The position numbers and the translations under genes are program-made. Shown here one piece after another: positions 19,091-27,468 of a stretch of DNA of 64,000 nt (its first letter is position 1; each line of letters begins with the position of its first letter). Origin of the DNA: Thermus amyloliquefaciens (GTDB lineage: Bacteria; Deinococcota; Deinococci; Deinococcales; Thermaceae); assembly GCF_000744885.1 (NCBI RefSeq), contig NZ_JQMV01000003.1:1302001-1366000 (forward strand), in the 5' to 3' direction. Below the pieces are notes generated by a model that ran no database searches, was not told the DNA's origin, and saw nothing but the letters and a program-made list of their open reading frames with translations.

Positions 19091-19876
19091 CTACTCGGCC
19101 TCCCCCAGCTCGTGCCCCCGCCGGGTGGCCGCCTCCACCGCCTCGTAGAAGGCGGCCCGGAGGGCGCGGGCCTCGAGGGCGTGGAGGCCGTGGATGGTGG
19201 TTCCGCCGGGGCTCGCCACCTCGTCCTTGAGCTGGGCGGGATGGCGGCTTTTCAATAGCTCCCCCGTGGCCGCCAAGGCCTCCGCCGCCAGGCGCAGGGC
19301 CAAGGCCCGGGGCATGCCCATCTTCACCCCGGCGTCGGCCAAGGCCTCGGCCACCACCGCCAGATAGGCGGGGGCCGAGGCGGACATGGCGGTAAAGGGG
19401 TCAAAGAGGTGCTCGGGGATCTCGTACACATCCCCCACGGTGGCGAAGAGGGCCCGGGCGAAGGCCAAATCCCCCGCCTCCCTGGCCTCCTGCAAGGCGG
19501 TGAGGGCGGTGGAGCTTTCCCCGATCACCGCCGCCAGGTTGGGCATGGCCCGCACCACCCGCCGGGTGTCCAGCCTGCGGGAGAGCACCGCGGTGGACAC
19601 CCCCGCCATGATGGAGATGTACCCCACCCCAGGGTGGGCCATCTCCGGGGCCAGATGGGGAAAATCCCGGGGCTGGACGGCAAGAAGCACCCGCTCCGCC
19701 TGGGCGAGCTCCTTGAGGGTTAAAGGGCGGAGGCCAAAGGCCTCGGCCAGCTCCCGGGTGCGCTCCGGGGTGCGGCCCACCACCCCCACCTCCTCCGGCC
19801 TCAGGAAGCCCCGCTCCAGGGCGCCCTTCAGGATGCTCCTCCCCATCTTCCCCAGGCCCACAAACGCCAGCTTCAT
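19091..19876 (-). CDS. proC: Pyrroline-5-carboxylate reductase
   Basis: This 261-residue enzyme makes the last step of proline synthesis, reducing P5C with NAD(P)H. The N-terminal Rossmann fold begins [29 protein letters not shown] is the family signature; the C-terminal dimer domain contains [18 protein letters not shown]. The ATG overlaps the rsmB stop, so it is in one operon with rsmB and spoVS. Confidence 0.95.
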   Translation of the reverse strand: MKLAFVGLGKMGRSILKGALERGFLRPEEVGVVGRTPERTRELAEAFGLRPLTLKELAQAERVLLAVQPRDFPHLAPEMAHPGVGYISIMAGVSTAVLSRRLDTRRVVRAMPNLAAVIGESSTALTALQEAREAGDLAFARALFATVGDVYEIPEHLFDPFTAMSASAPAYLAVVAEALADAGVKMGMPRALALRLAAEALAATGELLKSRHPAQLKDEVASPGGTTIHGLHALEARALRAAFYEAVEAATRRGHELGEAE

Positions 19877-21081
19877 GCCCTAGAGTTTACCTTCCGCAGG
19901 CGGAGGTAATAAAACCCATCCAACCCCCCCTCCGGGGCCACGTAAACCCCCAGCCCCGCCTTGAGGACGGGAAGGGGGCAGGGGGGGCAGGGGATGGGCT
20001 CGGGTGCGAACTCCGGATGCCGGGCGAGGAAGGCCCGGGCCACCCCCTCCCCTTCCTCCTCCGTCAGGGTGCAGACGCTATAGACCAAGACCCCCCCTTC
20101 CTCCGTGGCCTGGGCGGCGGTCTCCAGGAGCTTAAGCTGCAACCCCGCCATGCGCCCGGGGTCTTGCGGGGCCAAACGGTAGCGGAGCTCAGGGTGGCCG
20201 CGAAAGGTACCGGTGCCGGTGCAAGGGGCGTCCAGGAGGACCTTTTGGGCCTTCTCGGAAAGGGGCTCCGTCAGGTCCTGGGTGCGGTAGGCCACCCTTA
20301 GGCCCAGCTTTTCCGCCGTGCGCATCCCCGCCGCCTGGCGCTTGGGGTTCCGGTCGTAGGACACCACCTCGGCCCCCTTGGCGGCCAGGTAAAAGGCCTT
20401 GAGCCCCGCACCCCCGCAAAGGTCCAGCACCTTGTCCCCCGGGCCCGGCTCGAGGAGCTGGGCGGCGAAGAGGGAGGCGGGGTTCTGGGGCTGGAGGCCC
20501 AAGGCGGAGAAGTCCGTCTTCCCTCCCTCCCAGAGGTAGCTATCGGGGACCGGGCCCGGCGGCAACCCCGCCACGGGGCGGTAGGCGGTGACGAAGAGGG
20601 GGGCGGGTTCGTTGAACCCCTCGGCGAAGGCCACCTGGCCGAAAAACCCCTGCCAGGCCTGGCAAAGCCAGTCGGGAAGGCTCAGGCGCACGCACTCGGG
20701 GGCCTCCCGCGGGTGCAGGCGGCGGAGCACGGCGTTCACCAGGCCCGCCAGGCGGGCGGATACCCTCTTGGTCTCCTCCACCCAGGGGCTCACCCGGGCA
20801 TGGTCGGGCTTGCCGGAAAGCCACTCCCAGGCCCCGAGGCGCAAAACCCAGCGGACGGGAGGAGGAAGCCCCTCCGGCCTCCTGAGGTGGGGCTCCAAGA
20901 GGTGGTCCAGGAACCTCAGGTGGCGGAGGACCCCGTACACCAAATGGGTGACGTAGGCCTTGTCCCGCTCCGGCCAGGAGAGGCGGTCCAGGGCCCGGTC
21001 CAGCAAGAACTGGGCCCTGCCGCCCCGCTCCACCTCCAGGAGGATGCGCAGGGCCAGGGCCCTGGGGCCTTCGGGCCTCAA
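19873..21081 (-). CDS. rsmB: rRNA (cytosine-C5) methyltransferase, RsmB/NOL1-NOP2-Sun family
   Basis: This 402-residue protein has an N-terminal NusB-like RNA-binding domain (about 1-130) and a SAM-dependent methyltransferase domain. [17 protein letters not shown] is the SAM motif, and the two catalytic cysteines are in [15 protein letters not shown] and [12 protein letters not shown]. RsmB methylates 16S rRNA C967 in E. coli; the exact base here is an inference. The start is TTG 21081, overlapping the SpoVS stop (TTGA). Confidence 0.88.
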   Translation of the reverse strand: MRPEGPRALALRILLEVERGGRAQFLLDRALDRLSWPERDKAYVTHLVYGVLRHLRFLDHLLEPHLRRPEGLPPPVRWVLRLGAWEWLSGKPDHARVSPWVEETKRVSARLAGLVNAVLRRLHPREAPECVRLSLPDWLCQAWQGFFGQVAFAEGFNEPAPLFVTAYRPVAGLPPGPVPDSYLWEGGKTDFSALGLQPQNPASLFAAQLLEPGPGDKVLDLCGGAGLKAFYLAAKGAEVVSYDRNPKRQAAGMRTAEKLGLRVAYRTQDLTEPLSEKAQKVLLDAPCTGTGTFRGHPELRYRLAPQDPGRMAGLQLKLLETAAQATEEGGVLVYSVCTLTEEEGEGVARAFLARHPEFAPEPIPCPPCPLPVLKAGLGVYVAPEGGLDGFYYLRLRKVNSRA

Positions 21082-21350
21082 GACTCCAGGGGGTGGGCCT
21101 TGATGCTGAACTTGAGGGCGGTCCGCTCCTCGTTCTCCAGGTCCAGCTTGACGAAGGCCGGCTTCACCACCAGGTCCAGGTTGTCGGGGGCGATGTACCC
21201 GCGGGCGATGGCGATGGCCTTCACCGCCTGGTTCACCGCCTGGGGCCCGATGGCCTGCACCTCCACCTCCCCCTTGGTGCGCAAGAGCGCCGCAATGGCA
21301 CCGGCCACGGAGTTGGGGCGGGACTTAGAAGACACGCGCAACGTTTCCAC
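21078..21350 (-). CDS. spoVS: SpoVS family protein
   Basis: This 90-residue Alba-like fold protein matches SpoVS end to end (LRVSSKSRPNSVAGAIAALLR, AIGPQAVNQAVKAIAIARGYIAP). SpoVS is named for Bacillus spore coat assembly, but Thermus does not sporulate, so it must have another role, perhaps nucleic-acid binding. It has its own promoter and heads the rsmB-proC operon. A remnant of another spo-named gene, spoVR, lies 2.6 kb away. Confidence 0.93.
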   Translation of the reverse strand: METLRVSSKSRPNSVAGAIAALLRTKGEVEVQAIGPQAVNQAVKAIAIARGYIAPDNLDLVVKPAFVKLDLENEERTALKFSIKAHPLES

Positions 21351-21412
21351 TTTGACCTCCTGAAAGCTCTTAGGCCACCCTGCTTCGGAAGGACATGGGC
21401 GGCTTCAGGCCC

Positions 21413-21441
21413 ATGCTAGAGCAAAAGGGCCCCGCGCGCAA
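21413..21441 (-). promoter_or_regulatory. Promoter of spoVS-rsmB-proC
   Basis: On the minus strand TTGCGC (21441-21436), 17-bp spacer and TAGCAT (21418-21413) are found. The -35 abuts the stop codon of the upstream SRPBCC gene. A leader of about 55 nt with AGGAGGTC as ribosome site follows. Confidence 0.6.
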
Positions 21442-21879
21442 CTAGGAAGCCAGGACCCGCTCCTCGAGGCCCTTGAGAAGGCTCTCTATGTTCTCCTGCA
21501 TAAGCTTTTGCACCAGCCTCTGCAGGAGCCCGCCAAAGATGGGGATGGTGAGCTCGTAGGTGAGGCTCAAGACCACCCGGGTGCCCTCCCCTTCCGGCAG
21601 GAAGACCCAGGTGCCCTCGTAGCGGTCAAAATCCCCCTCCGGGGAGTAGAAGCGGTTCCTAAGGTTCTGGTCGTCCCACTCCTCCTCCTCCAGCCAGCGG
21701 ACCTTCTTGCCCATGGCCACCGCCACCCATTCGCTTCGGGTGCGCTGGCCCTCCTGGGCGAGCACCCGGAGGCTTTCCACCTCCTTCAGGTAGGGCTTCA
21801 AGCCCTCCAGGTCCTTGGCCAGGGCGTAGACCTTTTCCGCTGGGGCCTTGATGAAGCGCTCCGCACGCACCTCGGGCAT
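21442..21879 (-). CDS. SRPBCC (START/polyketide-cyclase-like) protein
   Basis: This 145-residue cytoplasmic protein has the helix-grip fold pattern: an opening strand (VRAERFIKAPAEKVYALAKDLEGL), central antiparallel strands (KVRWLEEEEWDDQNLRNRFYSPEGDFDRYEGTW is broken up by turns) and a long C-terminal helix. The family binds hydrophobic ligands such as quinones or lipids. No catalytic residues can be assigned. It follows recX after 9 bp. Confidence 0.8.
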   Translation of the reverse strand: MPEVRAERFIKAPAEKVYALAKDLEGLKPYLKEVESLRVLAQEGQRTRSEWVAVAMGKKVRWLEEEEWDDQNLRNRFYSPEGDFDRYEGTWVFLPEGEGTRVVLSLTYELTIPIFGGLLQRLVQKLMQENIESLLKGLEERVLAS

Positions 21880-21888
21880 GGGCTCTTT

Positions 21889-22323
21889 TTACCCGCTTTC
21901 CTCCTCCTTGACAAGCCGGTAGGCCTCCAAGGCCACGGAAAGGGGAAAGCCCCGTCCCTGGAGGAAGCGCACCGCCTTAGCCTTGTCCTGGCGCCGGGGG
22001 TAGCGGCGGAGGACCTTAAGCGCCGCCTCCAGGCTCTCCTCCTCCCCATAGGCGGCCAGCACCTTCGCCACCACCTCCTCCGCCACCCCCTGGGCCCTGA
22101 GGAGGTGGCGGAGCTTGTGGGGACCGTACTTCCGCCTGGAGGCCACGAAGGCCTCCGCAAAGGCCTGGTCGTTCAGGTAGCCCAGCGCCTCGAGGCGGGC
22201 CAAAACCCCTTCCACCTCCCCTTCGGGGAAGCGGCGCAAAAGCTTTTCCCTTAAGCGGGCCCGGCTCAGGGCCCTTTGGGAAAGAAGCCTCAGGGCGTAG
22301 GCCAGGGCCTCGGACTTTTCCAT
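21889..22323 (-). CDS. recX: RecX regulatory protein
   Basis: This 144-residue all-helical protein binds RecA filaments and restrains recombination. Three tandem three-helix repeats are visible, with the characteristic LLSQRALSRARLREKL, LNDQAFAEAFVASRRKYGPHKLRHLLRAQGV and a final RRQDKAKAVRFLQGRGF. ATG 22323 is chosen because TACCCT sits exactly at -12 to -7 (leaderless); ATG 22329 would add two residues. The divergent phosphoesterase start is only 24 bp away. Confidence 0.9.
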   Translation of the reverse strand: MEKSEALAYALRLLSQRALSRARLREKLLRRFPEGEVEGVLARLEALGYLNDQAFAEAFVASRRKYGPHKLRHLLRAQGVAEEVVAKVLAAYGEEESLEAALKVLRRYPRRQDKAKAVRFLQGRGFPLSVALEAYRLVKEEESG

Positions 22324-22329
22324 ACCCAT

Positions 22330-22339
22330 AGGGTACGCT
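22330..22339. promoter_or_regulatory. Overlapping divergent -10 boxes of recX and the phosphoesterase gene
   Basis: TACCCT on the minus strand (22335-22330) and TACGCT on the plus strand (22334-22339) share two bases. Each is at the right distance for a leaderless start (22323 and 22347). The two promoters cannot be occupied at the same time. Confidence 0.5.
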
Positions 22340-22346
22340 AAGGCCC

Positions 22347-23033
22347 ATGCGGGTCTTCGCCATCGCCGACCCCCATCTCTCCCGCCTCAACCCCAAGCCC
22401 ATGACCATCTTCGGCCCCAACTGGCAGGGCCACCCCGAGGCCTTCTTCCGGGGCTGGCGGGAGGTGGTGGCAGAGGAAGACCTGGTGATTGTCCCCGGGG
22501 ACATCTCCTGGGCCATGCGCTTGGGGGAGGCCCTGCCGGACCTTCTGGACCTGGCCGCCCTGCCCGGGACCAAGGTGCTCCTAAAGGGCAACCACGACTA
22601 CTGGTGGCCCTCCATAAGCCGCTTAAGGGCGGTGCTTCCTCCCAGGATGTACGCCCTGCAAAACGACGCCCTGGTCCTCCAGGGGGTGGCGGTGGCGGGA
22701 ACCCGGGGCTGGCAGTACCCACCCCCCACCCCGGAGGACGAGAGGATCTTCGCCCGGGAGGTGGAAAGGCTAAAGCTCTCCCTGCAGGACCTGAGGGGCA
22801 AAACCTACCGCCACCTTCTGGTGGCCTTTCACTTCCCCCCTTTCGGCCCCAAGGGGGAGGCCACCCCCCTTTTGGAGCTGGCCGCCGAAGCCGCTCCCCA
22901 GGCCATCGTCTACGGCCACCTGCACGGGGCGGATCCCGAGAAGCTTCCCAAGGCGTACCAGGGCATCCCCCTCCACCTGGTGGCCGCGGACGCCCTGGCC
23001 TTCCGGCCCAAGCCGATCCTGGAGGTAGGATAA
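22347..23033 (+). CDS. Calcineurin-like metallophosphoesterase
   Basis: This 228-residue protein carries the dimetal phosphoesterase blocks in order: AIADPHL, VPGDISW, KGNHDYW, LLVAFHFPPF and VYGHLHGAD. It has no signal peptide. Family members of this size hydrolyse diverse phosphodiesters or nucleotides, and the substrate cannot be inferred. It is followed 4 bp later by the AsnC-type gene. Confidence 0.88.
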   Translation: MRVFAIADPHLSRLNPKPMTIFGPNWQGHPEAFFRGWREVVAEEDLVIVPGDISWAMRLGEALPDLLDLAALPGTKVLLKGNHDYWWPSISRLRAVLPPRMYALQNDALVLQGVAVAGTRGWQYPPPTPEDERIFAREVERLKLSLQDLRGKTYRHLLVAFHFPPFGPKGEATPLLELAAEAAPQAIVYGHLHGADPEKLPKAYQGIPLHLVAADALAFRPKPILEVG

Positions 23034-23037
23034 GGGG

Positions 23038-23316
23038 GTGATCACCGCCTTCGTCCTCATCCGGACCCGCGGGGAGCGCATCGCCGCCTTGGGCGAGGCC
23101 ATCGCCGAACTCCCCCAGGTGGCCGAGGTCTACTCCGTCACCGGCCCCTTTGACCTGGTGGCCCTCTTGCGCCTTAAGGACCTCGAGGAGCTGGACGACG
23201 CCGTCACCCAGGGGATCCTGGCCATGGAAGGGGTGGAGCGCACGGAAACCCTCCTCGCCTTCCGCGCCTACCCCAAGAAGCTCCTGGACCAGGGCTTCGC
23301 CCTGGGGGGAGGGTAG
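23038..23316 (+). CDS. Stand-alone Lrp/AsnC ligand-binding (RAM) domain
   Basis: This 92-residue protein has only the regulatory alpha-beta sandwich of Lrp/AsnC regulators (AFVLIRTRGERIAALGEAIAELPQVAEVYSVTGPFDLVALLRLKDLEEL) and no helix-turn-helix. Such small proteins form ring-like oligomers that bind amino acids, and some lack any DNA-binding role. GTG 23038 has AGGATAAGG upstream. Confidence 0.85.
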   Translation: MITAFVLIRTRGERIAALGEAIAELPQVAEVYSVTGPFDLVALLRLKDLEELDDAVTQGILAMEGVERTETLLAFRAYPKKLLDQGFALGGG

Positions 23317-23328
23317 GGCCTTAAGGCC

Positions 23329-23877
23329 TTGGCTCCCCCACCCCTAGCCTTCCTCCTCGCCCTCCAAGGGGGGCTACTCCTCTTGGGGGCCTCCGGCATG
23401 CTCCTCCTCGGCCTCCCCTTTGGCCAGGCGGGCCCCAAGGAGTTGGCCTATGCCCTGGGCCTCCTCCTGGCCCTGGGTGGCCTGGAGGTCCTCTTCCGGA
23501 GGCTTTTCCCCGCCTCCTTCCGGGAGGCCGAGGGTCTCCACCGGGAGGTGGGGCGGGCCCTAAAGGCGGCCGGGGTGGGGCCGGGTTTCCTCCTTCTTCT
23601 CGCCCTCCTCTCGGGGGTGGCGGAGGAGGTCTTCTTCCGGGGCCTTCTGCAAAGCCTCCTCATGGCCTGGCTTGGGCCCCTGGGGCTCCTCCTGCAGGCC
23701 CTGGCCTTTGCCCTCCTCCACCCCGCCCCCAGGCGGGCCTTCGCCTATCCCGTTTACACCGGGCTTGCCGGGCTCCTTTTCGGCCTCGCCTACCTCCTCA
23801 CGGGAAGCCTCCTCCCCGGCATCCTGGCCCACTTCCTCCATAACGCCCGGGGGTTCTACGAGATCTCAAAAGGCTAG
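23329..23877 (+). CDS. CPBP family (CAAX-like) intramembrane glutamic protease
   Basis: This 182-residue polytopic membrane protein carries the Abi/CPBP motifs: EEVFFRG, giving the Glu-Glu-x3-Arg catalytic site, then FALLHPAP and a C-terminal HFLHNARGF giving the conserved His residues. TTG 23329 is the most upstream plausible start; ATG 23398 is an alternative. It is cotranscribed with the two genes upstream. The substrate is unknown. Confidence 0.82.
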   Translation: MAPPPLAFLLALQGGLLLLGASGMLLLGLPFGQAGPKELAYALGLLLALGGLEVLFRRLFPASFREAEGLHREVGRALKAAGVGPGFLLLLALLSGVAEEVFFRGLLQSLLMAWLGPLGLLLQALAFALLHPAPRRAFAYPVYTGLAGLLFGLAYLLTGSLLPGILAHFLHNARGFYEISKG

Positions 23878-23900
23878 AACCGGGGCCACATTCTCCCCGC

Positions 23901-24243
23901 CGCTACCCCCACTGGCGCTGGGGTAGCGAGTACCTGCGCCACCGGGAAACCTACCGCTATGGCCTCGGGCGCATCTACGAGCTGGTGGTGAACACCCACC
24001 CCGTCCGGGCCTACCTCCTCAAGGGCAACACCCTCCTCGCCCAAAAGCTGGTCATGGCCCACGTCTATGCCCACGCCGACTTCTTCCAGAACAACCTGGC
24101 CTTTAAGCCCATCCCCAAGGACATGCACGAGGAAATGGCCCACCACGCGGCCTTTGTGGAAAGACCCCATTGTGGAGCTGGTGGACGCCAACTACGGGAA
24201 CCGGGGCGAGCTCCTCCTGGTGCACGCCCACGAGGGGGTGGGG
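23901..24243 (+). pseudogene. SpoVR-like gene remnant, 5' part
   Basis: From 23901 the frame reads RYPHWRWGSEYLRHRETYRYG and continues through LGRIYELVVNTHPVRAYLLK, EGN-like KGNTLLAQKLVMAHVYAHADFF and DMHEEMAHHAAFVER, which is the N-terminal region of SpoVR. No start codon remains and about 40-50 N-terminal residues are absent. At about 24165 the sequence jumps, with a frame change, to the C-terminal region (DPIVELVDANYGNRGELLLV), so several hundred residues are deleted. The second ISAs1 copy interrupts it at 24244. This is a decayed gene and not a base-calling artefact. Confidence 0.85.
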
Positions 24244-25393
24244 CAGACTTGACCGCTATTCTGCATAGAGCCCCAGGAACCGCAGGGCAGCCAGGGGGTT
24301 GAAGGAGAAAACCTCCAAGGCCGCCTTCTTCCGGCGCACCCCCTTCCAGTTCAACCACGAGACCAAGTGCGCCCGCAACACCGCCAGCACCTCACCCCCT
24401 CGCCCCCGCACCTGAAAGGCGTCCTCCCGCAAAAGCACATCCCGCACCCAGAAGGAACCATTCTCCACCCCCCATCGCCCCACCCAAATCTCCCCCAGCA
24501 CCCGGGCGTCCGCCTCCTCCGGCCCAAGGCTCGTGAGCGCGTACCCCTCCGTCCGCCTCACCTCCCCCGTCCCCTTCACCACCACCTCCCGCACCAGCCG
24601 CACCGCCTGCCTGGCCCCAGGAAAGGCCGCCACCTCCGGGGGCAACACCGGAGAAGCCCACACCTCGTACCGCCTCACCTCCCCGTCTGCCTCCCGCACC
24701 CACTCCGCCCGCGTCTCCCCAGGCAGGGCTCCTCGCGCCATCCCCGCAAACACCTCCCGCACCCACCCCAAAAGCCCCCCCTGGTTCCCCTTCAGCACCA
24801 GGAGGTACTCCCCCCCTTTGCCCGCACCCGGCGGGCCACCTCGGGGTACAAAAACCCCGCATCCCCCACCACCACCTTCCCCACAAGCCCCTCGGCCCCC
24901 AGGCGCTCCAAAAGCTCCAGAAGCGCCTTGTCCTCCCTTCCCTCCGCCCTGGCCTGGGCCAGGGTGCGCCCCAGGGAAAGGGCCCAGGCCTCCACCAGGC
25001 GGACCTGGGGGCTCTTCCCCTTACCGCTCCCTCGCAGCACCTTGCCGTCGGCCACCAGGACCTTTTCCCCTTCCAGCTCCCTTCCCGGGAAGACCTTGGC
25101 CAGGGCCTCCGCCAGGGCCTGGGGGTCCAGGCGGTGGAGGAGTTGGGTGAGGGCGGTGTGGCCCGGGGCCTTGCGCAGGCCCAGGTGGGGGAGGAGGTGG
25201 GGGTTGGCGCGGGCAAAGCGGGAGACGCCGCGCAGGGAGTCCACGCGGGAGAGGAAGGCCAAAAGAACCAGGGCCAGCAGGCCCCAGAGGGGGTAGCGGC
25301 GGTTGTGGGCCCGGGGGTCGGGAACCTGGGATAGGGCTTCGCGCAGGGTCATGGGAATCATTTACCCCAAAAGGGGTATAACGGTCAAGTCTG
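24244..25393 (-). mobile_element. ISAs1-like insertion sequence, copy 2 (1150 bp)
   Basis: It has the same 12-bp terminal repeats CAGACTTGACCG as copy 1, and a 10-bp target duplication GGGGGTGGGG (24234-24243 and 25394-25403). It lies in the opposite orientation to copy 1, 13.3 kb away, and differs from it by a few substitutions and one base in length near the left end. It sits inside the spoVR remnant. Confidence 0.93.
24256..25361 (-). pseudogene. ISAs1-family transposase in two frames, copy 2
   Basis: It has the same organisation as copy 1: the first frame runs from 25361 to 24792 and the second ends at 24256, meeting at the same seven-G run (24810-24816 on the plus strand as C7). The start here is ATG 25361, with a second ATG four codons in. 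Substitutions relative to copy 1 include Val to Leu and Glu to Gly in the LVVKGNQEG segment. Confidence 0.85.
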
Positions 25394-25520
25394 GGGGGTG
25401 GGGCTGGACCTGAGGAAAACCCAGGCGGTGCTGGAGAACCTGCACCGCCTCTGGGGCCGGCCCGTGCACCTTAAGACGGTGGTGGGGGAGAAGGAAACCC
25501 TGCTTTCCGCCGGGGGCTAG
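25394..25520 (+). pseudogene. SpoVR-like gene remnant, 3' end
   Basis: The sequence after the IS reads GVGLDLRKTQAVLENLHRLW and GRPVHLKTVVGEKETLLSAGG then TAG, the C-terminus of SpoVR. It is in frame with the upstream fragment when the IS and its duplication are removed. Its stop overlaps the 3' end of the TlpA-like gene by 4 bp on the opposite strand. Confidence 0.82.
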
Positions 25521-26308
25521 CGCAACACCCTGAGGTAGCCGAGGAGGAGCGCCTCGGACAACTCCCCCAGATGGCGGGCCACCAGGCGGCCTGAGCTGTC
25601 AAAGAAGAAGGTGGTGGGCAGCCCCTGGACCCCCAGGGCCTGGGAAACCCGGGTCTCCGGGTCCAGGAGCACCCACTCTGGGGCCAGCCCCTGCCCCTCC
25701 AAAAACGCCTTCACCACCGCAGGACCTTCCCCCTGGCTCACGAAGGCAAAGCGGACCCCCGGGTGCTCCTGGCTCAGCCGCACCATCATGGGAAGCTCCC
25801 GGCGGCAGGGAGGGCACCAGGTGGCCCAGGTGTTGAGCACCAAGGGCTTGCCCCGAAAGTCCTCAAGGTTCACGGGCGTCCCTCCCAGGGCGGAGAGCTC
25901 CAGCGCGGGCAGGCGCACCTCCTGCCCCCCACCGCCCCGGGTGAAGAGCACCCCCGCCGTCAGGCCGGCCAACAACGCCGCCACCAAGGCGTAGCGCCAA
26001 AGATGCTTGGGCACCACCATCAGCGTATACCCTCCTCCCGCCAAGATACCCCAGACGGGGTCAAACCCCCCCTGCCAGACGTAGAGCACCGAGAGGGGAT
26101 CCTTCGCGAAGACAGGAAGGTTTTCCAGAACAAACCCCAAGCGCGCCCCCACCAGGCCCAGGAAAACCGCGTTATAGGCCCAGGGGGAAAACCTGCGGTC
26201 CACCTTGCGGGCCAGCACCTCCCCTGTAATCACCAGGACCAAAAGGGCCAAGGCCACCTGGACCCTTGTCCAGGGAATGGCCAAAGGCCCAAGCTGCACC
26301 GCGTCCAT
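25517..26308 (-). CDS. Lgt-like membrane domain fused to TlpA-type thioredoxin
   Basis: This 263-residue protein has about 120 N-terminal residues that form several membrane segments and resemble prolipoprotein diacylglyceryl transferase (GARLGFVLENL, VWQGGFDPVWGILAGG). The catalytic His of the Lgt HGG motif is missing, so this part is probably only an anchor. A periplasmic thioredoxin domain of the TlpA type follows with WCPPC at 164-168 and a cis-proline loop GLPTTFFF. It likely reduces or oxidises exported protein disulfides. It overlaps the rhodanese gene by 1 bp and ends the operon started by the disulfide oxidoreductase. Confidence 0.85.
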   Translation of the reverse strand: MDAVQLGPLAIPWTRVQVALALLVLVITGEVLARKVDRRFSPWAYNAVFLGLVGARLGFVLENLPVFAKDPLSVLYVWQGGFDPVWGILAGGGYTLMVVPKHLWRYALVAALLAGLTAGVLFTRGGGGQEVRLPALELSALGGTPVNLEDFRGKPLVLNTWATWCPPCRRELPMMVRLSQEHPGVRFAFVSQGEGPAVVKAFLEGQGLAPEWVLLDPETRVSQALGVQGLPTTFFFDSSGRLVARHLGELSEALLLGYLRVLR

Positions 26309-26682
26309 CAGCGGACCAGCGGATACCCCGCCCGCTCTATGGCCAGCACCCCACCCTCCAGGTTGTAGAGGTTGGTGTAGCCCTTTTTCTTCAGGTACTC
26401 TGCCGCCTGGCGGCTGCGGTTGCCGCTACGGCAGTAGAGGTACACCGGCTTGTCCTTGGGAAGGGAGTCCCCCCACTGGGCGATGGCCTCCACGGGGAGG
26501 TTGAGGGCCCCGGGCACGTGCCCCGAGGCAAACTCCTGGGGGGTGCGCACGTCCACCACCACCGCCCCGGCCTCGAGGGCCCGGTAAAGCTCCTCCGGGC
26601 CCACGTTCTGGTAGCTCCCCTTGGGCCCGCAGGCGGCGAGAAGGGCCAAGGGCAAAAGGGCGAGGAGGGCGCGCCGGGTCAT
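26308..26682 (-). CDS. Lipoprotein rhodanese
   Basis: This 124-residue single-domain sulfurtransferase has a lipoprotein signal (LLALLPLALLAAC, Cys 18) that anchors it outside the membrane. The rhodanese domain contains VVDVRTPQEFASGHVPGALN and the active-site loop YCRSGNRS with the persulfide-forming Cys. It lies between the PDO and TlpA-like genes with 2 bp and 1 bp spacing, which suggests a joint role in extracytoplasmic sulfur or disulfide chemistry. Confidence 0.9.
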   Translation of the reverse strand: MTRRALLALLPLALLAACGPKGSYQNVGPEELYRALEAGAVVVDVRTPQEFASGHVPGALNLPVEAIAQWGDSLPKDKPVYLYCRSGNRSRQAAEYLKKKGYTNLYNLEGGVLAIERAGYPLVR

Positions 26683-26684
26683 GG

Positions 26685-27374
26685 CTAGGCCTTCACCCCC
26701 ACGGCCTTGCGGATGGCCTGCAGGAACTGGGAGAGGGGCTGGGCTCCCAGGATCCTCTCCTTGCCGTGGTTCACGATGGTGTCCGGCACCCCGTGGATAT
26801 GGTAGCGGCTAGAGAGCTCCGGGAACTCGTTGGCCTCGATCATCTCACCCCAGACCTTGGGGGAGGCGTAGGCCATGCGGTGGGCGGTGCGCACCGCCTG
26901 CGGGCAGTAGGGGCAGGTGGGGGTCACGAAGACCTGGAGCACCACCTCCTCAGGGAGGTTGTTCAGCTCCTGGACCACGTTTTCCGGGAGTCCGTGCCCG
27001 TCCCGGCCCAGCATCTCGAGGTCCTCCAAGAGGCTGGCAAACTCATACCCCGCCGGGATACCCCGGTAGCGCAGGTTGATGGCGGAAGAACCCTTCTCCC
27101 GGAGGATCAGGGTGGGGGCCGCCTCCACCTGGTACTCCTTGGCCTTCTCCTGCCCCTCAGGGGTGGCGAGATCGTAGACCACCAGGTGAAGCTTGTCGGA
27201 AAGGGCAGCCAGCTCCTCCAGAAGCTGCTTGGTCTCCTTGCAGTACAGGCAGGGCTCCTTACCCGGGGCGATGAGGGTGGAGGTGTCGGTGAAAAGCACA
27301 AGCTCCACATCCCGCGCCAGGTTGGAAAGCCGCTCGCGTACGATCTCCTGCTCCTTCGGTCCCAGTAACGCCAT
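26685..27374 (-). CDS. Protein disulfide oxidoreductase (glutaredoxin-like, two thioredoxin folds)
   Basis: This 229-residue PDO has two thioredoxin units with active sites CLYC (42-45) and CPYC (154-157), the arrangement known from Pyrococcus, Aquifex and Thermus PDO, where it supports cytoplasmic disulfide bonds in thermophiles. ATG 27374 with AGGAGGAAACC in front is chosen over the upstream in-frame GTG-type start. It heads the leftward arm of the sulfur locus, and its leader contains a CsoR/CstR-like palindrome. Confidence 0.9.
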   Translation of the reverse strand: MALLGPKEQEIVRERLSNLARDVELVLFTDTSTLIAPGKEPCLYCKETKQLLEELAALSDKLHLVVYDLATPEGQEKAKEYQVEAAPTLILREKGSSAINLRYRGIPAGYEFASLLEDLEMLGRDGHGLPENVVQELNNLPEEVVLQVFVTPTCPYCPQAVRTAHRMAYASPKVWGEMIEANEFPELSSRYHIHGVPDTIVNHGKERILGAQPLSQFLQAIRKAVGVKA

Positions 27375-27387
27375 GGTTTCCTCCTGG

Positions 27388-27405
27388 ATACCCCCGTAGG
27401 GGTAC
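27388..27405. promoter_or_regulatory. CsoR/CstR-like operator in the PDO leader
   Basis: ATACCCCCGTAGGGGTAC is a near-perfect palindrome matching the TACCC-N-GGGTA layout of CsoR-family operators. It lies just upstream of the PDO ribosome site and just downstream of a likely minus-strand -10 (TATATT near 27422-27417). Confidence 0.6.
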
Positions 27406-27468
27406 ATCCTTTATTGAATATAGCAGACGTTTGCCCTGAAGAATAGACCCGCGAACACGCCTTCCCCA

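Noticed and set aside
22322-22337. ATACCCATAGGGTACG as a third CsoR/CstR operator
   Set aside because: It is explained by two overlapping leaderless -10 boxes (TACCCT and TACGCT) and adjoins recX, with no sulfur or copper context.
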